Part shown: piece by piece, positions 1 through 10,600 of the stretch
Layout: every line of letters starts with the position of its first letter
Position numbering within the stretch: the stretch's first letter is position 1
Source: Undaria pinnatifida
Taxonomy: Eukaryota > Sar > Phaeophyceae > Laminariales > Alariaceae
Assembly (NCBI GenBank): GCA_012845835.1
Contig: JABAKD010000028.1
Span: 14,354,648 to 14,418,647 of the forward strand
Direction: 5' to 3'
Length of the DNA: 64,000 nucleotides
The notes under the pieces: generated by a model
Databases searched by the model: none
Told to the model about the DNA's origin: nothing
What the model saw: the letters and a program-made list of their open reading frames with translations, nothing else
Translations under genes and position numbers: made by a program

Positions 1-565
1 AAAAACAATTAAAGCACACACAGAATAGCAGCGTGGAGCATGTTGTTAAAGTCTCAGCAAAGAGATGGCTGTTGTAGATCACGTCAGTCACACATTGAGT
101 TATGTCAGGCTAACAATAGTATACAGCAGTGGCGTCTACACGACGGTCCGTCACGGGGCTGAGTGTCAGCGGTGCATGAAAAATCGTTCTATCCCGTTTT
201 ATGGGTCTTGCTCTTGACTGTACGAGTAGCTAGATGCTTCATACGGTAAGCTCCCAGAATCAGGGTCGGGTGTGATGCTGCTGCTGTTGCGGTTCTTGCA
301 GCCAGCCGTCAATGCCAACACATTGTGATAATGATTACCCCCTTGCTGCGTGTCCTCTGCGTGCTGTTTGCTGTGGCAGCTGTTCGTTACTTATAGCGAC
401 CTTCTGCTGTGGCTGTACTGCCGTACAGCTGCACTTGCGCTTCGGCGTTGTGCCGCCGTTGCTACTGCTACTGCTGCTTATGCTTTGCTGCTGCTCGAAC
501 TAACCATTATGTTTTCAATATTGCGTTATTACCGGTACTGCTGTGCACAATACAGCGCTGTGCAG

Positions 566-667
566 GGAACATACATCCCGGCGCAACAGTTCGAGGGAAG
601 GAAATTGGGGTACGTCTTCACCAAGGGAGCTCATGGCTTGGGCTACTACATGGACGCCGCACAAGCG
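566..667 (+). CDS. Exon of an unidentified gene with a GYVF...GLGYY motif
   Basis: A 34-codon open exon lies between a good acceptor (tgtgcag at 559-565) and a strong donor (gcg|gtacgt at 668). It encodes a compact conserved-looking segment containing FEGRKLGYVF and GLGYYMDA. Similar short G-Y/F-V-F-K-x-G...GYY motifs are, as I recall, found in several unrelated eukaryotic proteins, so I do not name a family. The second half of the exon recurs as a broken copy at 950-1034, which argues that this segment is real sequence under past selection. Neighbouring exons were not found. The gene presumably enters from the left and ends before the start of CTNNBL1 at 1572. It could also be a gene fragment. 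Confidence 0.45.
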
Positions 668-725
668 GTACGTATTTCGCCACAGTTTCTAGTGGTGGGG
701 CATGTCATCACATTGTCGTGTTCAG

Positions 726-948
726 CATGGTATTGTATGGTGTGGTATGGTACGGTATGGTGTGGTATGGTATGATGCCATACGATATGGTATGATATGA
801 TACGGTACCGGTATCTGGTATGGTATGGTATAATATAGTATGGTATATTATGGTATGGTATGGTATGGTATGGCATGACATGGTATGGTATGGTACAGTA
901 CCGGTATGGCATGGTATGGTATGGTATGGTATAGTATGGTATAGTATG
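726..948. repeat. TATGG/TATGGTA microsatellite
   Basis: Degenerate pentanucleotide array of tatgg with tacgg and tacagtaccgg variants. It sits directly between the intact and the decayed copy of the GLGYY exon. Open frames reading YHTIP repeats on the minus strand are artefacts of this array. Confidence 0.9.
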
Positions 949-949
949 G

Positions 950-1034
950 AGAGGAGGAAGTAGGGATACGTCTTCACCAAGGGAGTTCATGGTTTGGGCT
1001 ACTACATACCACATGGACGCGACACACCCGGTAA
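950..1034 (+). pseudogene. Decayed duplicate of the GLGYY exon
   Basis: The segment repeats the 3' part of exon 566-667: aggaag..ggatacgtcttcaccaagg..gttcatgg..ttgggctactac, followed by a donor-like gtaagc. The codon after the AGGAAG pair is TAG, and an insertion (ataccac) follows the two tyrosine codons, so the copy is broken. A second stretch of homology continues after the donor (ttcgccacagtttct versus tacgccggagtttct), so the duplicated block covers the exon end plus adjoining intron. Confidence 0.7.
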
Positions 1035-1091
1035 GCACTACGCCGGAGTTTCTCGGTTGAGGTGTCATGACGTTATATGATAGTCTTCAAC

Positions 1092-1216
1092 ATGGTATGG
1101 TATGGTATGTTATAATGTAGTATGGTACGGGTAATGTGGTGTGGCATGGTACCATATGTTATAGCACGGTGTAGTGTGGTATGGTATGATATGCTATGCT
1201 ATGCTATGCTATGCTA
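1092..1216. repeat. Second TATGG/ATGCT microsatellite
   Basis: Continuation of the tatgg array after the decayed exon copy, ending in an atgct run at 1187-1217. With the array at 726-948 it shows that the duplicated unit included the microsatellite. Confidence 0.85.
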
Positions 1217-1571
1217 TGGATGATGTGGCGCTTTCATCCGCGGTAGACGCAGTTGGGCTACCTGACTGTACGGCGCATATTGTCAGCATTACAACTGTTG
1301 CCAAGGGCTCAATCGTACAACCGCCCCCCTTCGGCATTTTTCAGGCTGTCGCACCATAGAGGGTGTCATTACCACTCTAGCCGCATGTATATCACACCCC
1401 TGCCTCCCCCGCCCCACCCCCCGTACGAGTGGTATCCATACCTCGGCGACGAGCACCCCTCCTTGGAATGAAACCCTTTCTGTGCATGGGTGCTTTGGTG
1501 ACGACACTACTGGAATGAAACCCCTTATGTGCATGGGTGTTGCTTTGATGACGGCACGACAGGCCGACGTT

Positions 1572-1675
1572 ATGGGGAAGGATGGCGAGGGGGGGGACAG
1601 CAAGAAGAGGGCCAGAGAGGAGGAGGACGGCGACGACGAGCGTCTAGCAAAAGGAGGGAAACACGAACCTGTCAG
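1572..1675 (+). CDS. CTNNBL1: CTNNBL1 exon 1 (start codon)
   Basis: The ATG at 1572 opens 34 codons of charged sequence (MGKDGEGGDSKKRAREEED...), ending at gtcag|gtgagg. The two leftover bases AG join the G of exon 2 to make an arginine codon, giving HEPV-R-FEDLAL. If not spliced, the frame would stop at once (tga at 1677). The junction crosses the whole retroelement-bearing intron, so transcript evidence would be useful. The phase fit and the KKRAREEE composition, like the N-termini of family members, make it the best start. Confidence 0.75.
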
Positions 1676-4600
1676 GTGAGGTGGGCCGTGTCAGTGGCCA
1701 TGCCATGCCCTATCTAGGCGTATTTGTTCGTTATGATTGCAATTCGTCATAGCTGGGCTTATATTTAGAGCATAAATGTACAAGTAGCAACATTGGGCTT
1801 TTTGTGGAACATGACGAGCACCATTGGGGGGGGGAAATGGTGTTCAAAACTCATAGCATTCTTTTTTGTGCTCCTTATTTAGCTAAAAGATGAAATATAA
1901 TCGAGGCAAGACCAAAACGGATGCAAGGCTATCGTTATCTCTTCGAGAAAAAACACTGCACTGCAGGGTGAATTGCCGCAAGCCACGCGCCTACCCCGTT
2001 GTATTGTTATTGGTAGGGTTTTGAGCTCGCTGACTATACCATCAGCAGTATTAATAGTAACTTGAAAGTAAGTAGTGGGTAAGTCGCGGACTAGTTAGTA
2101 TTTGGCTTGGTATTACAGTGTATTGCGGTTAGTTGTGTGCGGTATTTTGCAGATTCGTGTCTCTTGTATCTAACCGGCGCGTCTGCGGCTCGGCGTGCGT
2201 TGTTTAATACTGCAGTTTCATAAGAGACTTATTGCACGTATAACACGCAATTTTTTGCCACTTGCCACTTTACACATATTTTACCCCTTCGGGGCCCAGG
2301 TATTAATAGCCAATACTATTAATAACAACTATTAATAACAACTATTAATAGCCACTACTATTAATATTAGTCGACATCTATTAGTATCAACTATCAATAT
2401 CAACTATCAATATCAACAATTAATAGCCACTACTAATAGCCACTACTAATAGCCACTACTAATAGTCGACATCTATTAGTAACAACTATCAATATCAACT
2501 ATCAATATCAACTACCTGGTATAAATAACAGCTTTTAGTAGCAACTATTAATAGCAGCTATTAATAGCCACTACTATTAACGACATCTATCAATAACAGC
2601 TATCAAAGTCAACATCAATATCAACCACCTGGTATGAATAACAAGCTTTTAATAGCAACTATTAATAGCAACTACTCCGGAGTATTAATTAATAACAGCT
2701 ATCAATAGCAACCACTATCAATAGCGACTAGCGACTAGCGACTAACGACAAGCGGCTAGCGACACAGCGACCAAACATGGTGATTTCCGACCTTTTCAGG
2801 CGTGTACGAGTAGCGTGAGAGAGCAGTACGAGTAGGATTATGCCGCACCCATCCTCTACGACCCCTTGCATTGTCGTACTTCAGAATCCGCATGTATTCT
2901 CGGACCAGTTCTTCTTCTCATATAGTGTGGGATAAGAATGGTGGAAGCACCTACCGAAGGGTCGGTGCTGCCACCCCGTCGGCGAAAAAGCCCCCGAGTG
3001 TCGTCGGTTTTCCGTGTATTCATTCGCAAGTACAACCGGACACTCGGGTCTTTCCGTCGGCGGTTGAAGAAGAACTTAGAACCAGGTCTGCGTATACCTG
3101 GTGTCCCTTACACCGTGTAAATATGTTGTATTCTTTGTGGGGTGAGCGGGCGGTGTCTCAAATAAGCTCTCGATTCTCCCTTCTCTATTTGGAGAAGAAC
3201 AGCTTGTTGGAAAGTGAGCTTGGGGGCTTGTCTTGTCCTCGAATGAGGCCTATCATTTCGTGGGGGATAGGGGATCGTTCGAGAACGTTCCCCATCCCGG
3301 TTCTGGATAATACGCATGTATTCTCGGACCAGTTCTTCTTCTCATATAGTGTGGGATAAGAATGGTGGAAGCACCTCCCGTGGCCGGTGCTACCTCCCCT
3401 CCCATACTCTGTAGTCCTCTCAGTATCACGATATTCAGTTTGTCGTTATGCTGATCGGGCTGTCATCCCACACTCTCTCTCTTGGTCGCTGTTGTTAAGA
3501 CGATAATTGTATTACATCATTTGAGCATTTCCGAACGCTGCCCATGACTTGCTCTGAGTACTCAACGGGAAATCATTGATAACCCTGTATTGGTCCTCTG
3601 TCACTCCAGGGACCATGGAATATCCCGATGATCCTGGGGACACTACTTGGGCTAGCTGCATGTACCTCCATGCTGTTTTCGGGTCTTTCCAAAATGCTCG
3701 TTGCATGATGGTGGACAGATCGTCCCCCGCTAAAGCTCGTGAAACCGCCCCCCCCGATCTGAACGAGTGCATCGAGAAATCCCCTTCTACGCCTGCTGCG
3801 GCCGCGCTCTGCTTGAGAAAAGATGTCATTTGACTCGCTGAAAGTGGGTGAGCGCCTCGCACCGGCTCGCCACTCTCTCCTACCGTGGTAATGGTCGGAA
3901 ACAGGTAACCCTTGTCCATGTCCCACCCGGCGAAGTTTCCTACTGCTATCCATTGTTCGACTGCTCTAATGGCGCATGTGTCTGGGTGCTGCTCGTCGTA
4001 AGGAATGGTGAGCAAATGGTCTGCACCGTCTCGCATGGTCTTTCCCCACTGGAAATTGAACAGGAAACCGCAATGGTTGGGAAGCCTAAGAATGCGTTGG
4101 ATGAGGGTGCGCGTAAGTTCGTCTCCTCGCTTTGTTGTACCGAACGCTACCGTGAATAGAGCAATGTTGCGAGCGAGGGTCAGCTTCTCTACCTTATCTA
4201 CCGTGCCCTGGAGGCGTGCTTGTAAAGGTGTTACGATAGCTGATAGGTGGCTGCGCAACAAAGCCGGTGCCTGTTTCACCCTCACGCCTGCTTTCTTTTG
4301 CTCTGCTCTCGTGAAAGCCATGTACTGGGTCACGATGTCGCTCCTGACTGGGTTCCCTACCCTTAACTGGTCGCACCATGCTGGCGCCACCCCGAGATCT
4401 CTCTCATACGCTACTGCGAGCTTGGATACGTAATTTGTTCGGAGGGAATCGTGGGCAAACCTCTTGTCGCATAGACCTCCCGTTCTGCAGGAATCTGTGA
4501 GTGTGTCTGTCCCCACTGCCTCGCAGTCTACGTGGTGTACGACTGTGCGTCTCCGCTCTCCGCATGCGTCTAACCAACAGAGGAACTGAAGAACGTCTAT

Positions 4601-7600
4601 TGGTTGTGCGGCCGCCATATGTCTGGCGCCTTTCCCCACTCGTGATCTGAGAAACCTGTTAAACAAATCCGTTGTCTGATTCCTGCTCTTTACCGATGCT
4701 AATGCTGCTACGGCGGCGTGGAACTGTTCCTCTCGCCGCTCAATGGCCTTCTCATCTACTAGCATCGGCGGGGTTGTACTTTCACTGACGTTTACACTCG
4801 GTTTCGCACAGAATTGGCAGAACCTGAATGCCTCGTCGTTCTCGCCATGACACATTGGGCAGAGTACCCGTGCCCGTACCGCTGATACCTTAACCAAAGG
4901 GTTATTGTGTGTGTCCGGGAGTGTCTTGTCTGCGGAGAACCCGGTGAGTAATGCTGCCATTTGTTGTGCCAAAGAACGAAACGGTCCGAGCATCCCTCGA
5001 AAAGCCTGCTCGGGCCGGTGTCGGATAAAACAATGTGCGCGTTGGTCGGTAACGGTGTCATGCTTGTGCGTGCGTGTGAGTGGAGTGCGTTCGATGGGTG
5101 AGACTCGTGCGTTGCGTTAACTTTGTTATTGTATTCCCCTGAAGTCCACTTCCACTGCTCTCATGCCCCACTTGTGGAAACGGTGTGCTATCCTGTTCCT
5201 CTGGTGGTGCGAGCGGAAAAACTGGCTATCCTCCCCCGGTCCTGACACCGGTTGAGACCTTACTGTCGCCTCTGCGAGTTTGGGAAACCACTGTAGCTTC
5301 AAGTCCGGCACTAGTATGACGGCGTGCGCCCTTCTCTCTGCCAAGTGTTGTAGTACGACGCCTACCATACTCGGGGGTGGGAAACAGAAACCAAAACACT
5401 CCCTCGAAGAGCTCGGCATCTTGCTGACATCCTGGCTCAACACGTCTACCCCCGCGCTTTCCTCCGTGTGGTAACGCGAAAAGAAAAGGAGCTTTTCTCC
5501 CGCCCCTTGAACTCCTTCTGGGATTCTCTGTGTCGACGCTGTCGTCGCCATCAAGTCCATGTCAAAACCTCCCCAACTCTCCCAAAGTGTAGCAAATGCG
5601 CCCTGTGTCAAACGTACATACTCCTCGCCGTTTGCTCGGGATAGATCGTCTGCCTCTTTGTTGTCCGCGGAGCATACCCACCGCAAATTGAGAGAGAAAT
5701 CTAGGTCAACCTGTAGCCAGAACAAACTGGTAATGACCTCGTGCATCCGGGCGTTTGGTGACTTCCCTTTGCGAAAAGCATAGAACACCGTCTGGTTGTC
5801 GACGTCTACGACTACCGTCGAACCTTGGATTTGGGACGGCCTGGCCATGCTAAACAGTCGGATGGTCTCGAGTAATGCGTAGGCTTCCTTCTCGTTTATG
5901 TGGGCCTCTACCCATTCATCGGGGAAATCGGCTGCCGCTTCGAAAAGAGTTTGGTCCGGGCCCCTCATGACACCCCCCCAACCTGATGACGACGCATCGG
6001 TCGCACCTGATACTGATAATACTCGGTGTTGTGCTTGGAACCAAGTCGCTCCGTTCATGCGTGCCCGTACCTCCAGCCATCTGTCAAATTCGGCTCTGAG
6101 ACTTCCGTTCGGAGCTACCTTAACCGTCGCTGAGACTCTACTCTTTCCGGTGCGTTGGAGGTGTCCGATCTGCTTGTACATGTGGAATGTATACAGGCTC
6201 GCGGCTGGGACCGCCACCGTCATGCTTGTACACTTCCCGGCTACCTTCTCCAGTTCTGCGAACGTGATCGAACTCGCGTCTATCGCCGCGGTTATGAGTG
6301 TCTCTAACTTCACTAGTTTATCCTCTGGGACCTCGAAACGGCATTTCGCCGAGTCACACACTATTCCCAAGTACACTAAACTTGTCGTGGGATTAAGTAC
6401 GCACTTCTCCACCGACATGAAATATCCTGCTCTGTGGAACACACAGAGCGCCAAGTGTACCGCAGCTAGGGCCGCTTCGGCCTGTTGTTCGGGATTGCTA
6501 TTGCGAGAAACGCGGAAATTTGTCAGGTAGAAATCGTCGATCCAAACCAGTACCGGTACATCTCGTGCCCTCAGGTACTGTCCCACTGCTTCGGACAGTG
6601 TGTGGTAAATGTACGGGGATGAGCACCAACCGAAACAAAGCACGGTCCAAACGTAGTATTCTCCTCTCCAGCACAGACCGAAAAATGTCCACGACTCCGG
6701 ATCAATAGGGACATGGTGAAAACCGCTCTTATGGTCTAACGTTACCTGGTACGCTCCCCTCCACGCTACCTGCGACACCTTTCCTACTCCGTCCATGGTA
6801 AAAGGGGTGCGTCTGCACATGTTATTGAGCCACCTTCCATCCCAGAACAGCCTGGGTTTGCTGGGCTCTACCCCTAACGGTAAGACTAGGTCGGGTGTTG
6901 GATGTTTTCCGGTATCCGCTATGTCCGACCATTTTGCCAGACATCCCTTCTCGACTAGATTGGCAAGTTCTGCGTCTACCCATAGTTCGAATTTGGGTGG
7001 CACATGGTTTTGGAAAATTGCCGGGGTGATGTCTCTCCCGTTGTACCGCCTTCCCATGAATACTCCTTCCGCTTTCGAATCGATAAACTCGTGAACTGTC
7101 ACCCCTCCGAGCCATCTCAACATGGACTGTCTCTGATCCTCTGCGAGTTCTGCTAGGATCTCGTCTCGCCAGAACTCTAAGGCTGTACTCAAGTGTCCCG
7201 GGACGAAATCTGCTTCTCTTCGTAACGGGGCATTCTGTGGTGTGGGCAACGGTTTCTCTTCTAGAAGGGTCTGGCTGTTCAGATCCGAGGTCGGGCGCTG
7301 CGTATGCCGATTGCCCTGGACTGCCCCTGCCTCGGGGTCACGCCCTTCGTCCTCGAGAAAATACGTTCGAACTCGATCTATGCGGCGTCTCCGCTCCTCC
7401 AGGAAAACCCTTACTGCCTATTTCGTGGAGCAGAAACAAGGTGTGATGTGTATGGAGCACGGGTTTGTGAATTTCTGTTATACGTTCGTGTCTTGTGTGG
7501 GGGGCACTTCGGGTCTTGTGAGGGGACACGAATGTGTATGTCTATTACGTTGGATGTTTTTCGAATCTACTCGTCTATGTACTAGCGAGCGCGCGTCGTG

Positions 7601-10600
7601 CACAATCCTTGAAACCAAAGTCCCTGCCATAGTATCAAGGGCAAGGTTCAGAGGCTTGTCGGAGAGTGTGTAGCAGCTGGCACGTGGCTACCCTACTCTC
7701 TCTACAAGCCTGCGTGTAGCGGCTGCTGGCGTACCAGCCCAGCCTCTTTCAGAAAACCTTAACAATCTGGGGTGGAGTACTCATGTACAAAATTTCGGAT
7801 CTCTTTCTAACTAACTCTCATAATATGGCAGTGTATTATCTGGCGCAATGTTTTGATGCGTACGAGGCACCCTTCGTGGGTAAAATCCGGGAGTGCATTT
7901 CCGAACCGTGGAATATTATGGTCGAGTTTTCGTTAGGGTCCTACTCGATCCAGGATCTGTAATTTGCTTTAAACCCCGGTGTTTGTCCTATACGTGTGTG
8001 TTACACCCTCCGCTATCTGTACATGTAAGCGAGGGCTGCCTACTTGGTTCTCGCCGTAACCCAACCTTCTCAGTTTTCCTCCTAACGGACGAGGGACATA
8101 ATAGGTGAAGAAAATGCGTATATATAAGTATATATGAATACATAAACGCGGGGGGTCAATCAGTTTTGGCAGTTGGTTTGAATGTGCCCCGACTGGTGGC
8201 ACCGGTGGCACACCACCTGGGGGCACGTGCTGTGCGAGTGGTCCGCGTTGAGGCCCTGTGCATCGCATCGTCCGCAGATCGCCCTCCTCCCGGGGCTCCC
8301 GGCTGCCACGCCCCGTCCCATCTGGCCGCGCCCCCTGCCGCCTTGCATGCGCCCCCCGCCCCGGCGGGGGGGGGTGTAGTGCCCCGTGCCGGCGCTTCCA
8401 CGTCCCGCCAGCGGCGGGGGGCTGTAGTAGTGGCCCCTCCCCGCCGAGAAACGGCCGGTTGTGGTCGGCTGGCTGCGGGGAGTCCGGTACCCGTATGTCC
8501 TCCCCCCTCCTCCAAGTCCCCGGTTCCACCCTGGGAACTCGGCTACGACCGACTGTCCCCCGAGTTTCTTCAGGTTCTTTAAAGCCAGGTCTAGGGCTGT
8601 GTGGTCCACCGACGTGGCCCCGACCATTTTTTGGTGCGTCTCCTGATAAATGAAGAGCGCTGCCCTGACGGGCTGCTTCAGCGCTATGCACTTGTTCACT
8701 CCCGCGAGGAGAGTCGACACCGTCGTAAGTTCCCGCTTGAGTTTGGCTGGGTGCTGGCGACACAGCTCTATGAGTTGTGTGAGCATTGGCACGAGCTCTT
8801 CGATGGAAGAGGCGATGCTGTTGATGTCCCGCATCGTCGCCTTGTCGTAGGCGTGCGTGTGATGCAGCAATGCGGTGAACTTCGCCGTAAACTGTGGTCG
8901 GGGAAAATCGGACGTGGGCATTCCCAGAGTGTTGTGTAAGTGCCTTGTGCGAGTGCTTACACTTGTGCGTGATTTGTGCGTGTGCTTACGCCTGTGCGTG
9001 GTTTGCGCGTGTGCTTACGCCTGTGCGTGGTTTGCGCGTGTGCTTGCGCCTGTGCGTGGTTTGCGCGTGTGCCTTACGCCTGTGCGTAGTTTGTGCGTGC
9101 GCTTACGCCTGTGCGTGGTTTTGTGCGTGTGCTTGCGCTTGTGCGTGTTTTGTGCATGTGCTGGCGCGCTCTGTGCACGGTTCGGGTGTACTCGCGTTTG
9201 TGTGCGTGCGCGCCTGCGCCTGTGCTACGCTTGTGTTGGCTCGCGTACGGGGCGTGTGCGTGCGTTGGTAAGTGCGTACCCCACCCTGTAATTGCGCTTG
9301 CGTTTGCTCGTGTACCGGTGCGTCAGATAGTATAATAACCAAATCCGGTGCGCGCGGTTTTCCGCGAGTGCGTTAATCGTGCGTATATGGTCCTTTCCGG
9401 GAGGCATAGTTTGTGCCCATGCGTCGAGCGTATGGGTGTGTGCGTGCAGAATGCAATGTTTGTGCAAGTGCGTCGTGCTTGTGGATGCAGAGTGCGTGGT
9501 TTGTGCAAGTGCGTGCGTGCGGGTGTGTGCGTGCGGGGTCCTGGTTCGCTCGGTGTGTTCGTACGCCTTGTGCGTGTGTGCATGTGCTGGTGCTTATGCC
9601 CGTTTTGAGCTGCACCGAAACTACTTGCACGAGTGCGTCGGAATACGGTTCCGCCGTACGTGCTTGTGCGTTCGTTTGCGGTCGTGCCGTGCGTGTCTAA
9701 CGGGGATTGTGCTGCCTCGGTGCGTGTTCGACGGCTCGTGACCGGTGTGCGTGTTCGATGTATCGTGCCTACTGTAGTACGCGTATGTGTGTATAACGTG
9801 TAATTTTTGAAAGGCGTACGTATAAGCGTCGTTCGCTGTGCTGGCGTGCGGTTTGGGCGTCTGTTTGTTCGTGTGTCATCTGTTGTGGTCATGTAAATCT
9901 AGTGTTGAGCTGGCGTGAAATGTCCAGAGCCTTTATAATATGCACCCGCATTTTGTGCTTCGTGTACCGGGTAAAAGGAAGAATCCCAACATGACCGTGC
10001 CATAAAGAAAATCGAGTATTTAGCAGTATGTTCGAGCTCAAAAGCCCCTGAGCGGGGCGTGTGCGTACCGTATATAAAAAGGGGAATATTGACCTCATCG
10101 ACAAGAGGATAAAAAATAAATAAATAAATAAATACCAAGTACAGGCAAAACACAGGACAAATGGACGAGAGAGAATAAAATACGTAAATAATCCCCGTGT
10201 TCTTTTGTGCGTACCTGGGCGATCTATTTTATGTAATCCTTTATTATTATTATTATTGTTCTTGCCATCCGACAATGTGCAGCATGACCTTGAACGTTGA
10301 TTCCTTTATTGGAATTAATTTTAATTAAATATAATTTTTAATTAAATTTTATATCTTTGTTTATTTATTATTTTATTTTATTTTAATTTAAATTTAATAT
10401 AATTTTAATTAGATTTTATATATTTATTTATGTATTTTATTATAATTAATTTAATTAATTAGTTAATTATTTATTTATTTTGGGGAATTTCGGAAATGTT
10501 GAAATTCGGAAATGTTTCAAATGGAAAATTCGGAAAATGTTTTGGATTTTATATTTTTCCGAATCCTCAAATATTTCGGGCGTCGTTGACGTACGTGAGT

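Noticed and set aside
9323-9892. 189-residue minus-strand frame (Thr/Arg-rich) inside the retroelement
   Set aside because: Composition follows the gtgcgt repeats and it lies in the putative Gag intron. No domain is visible.
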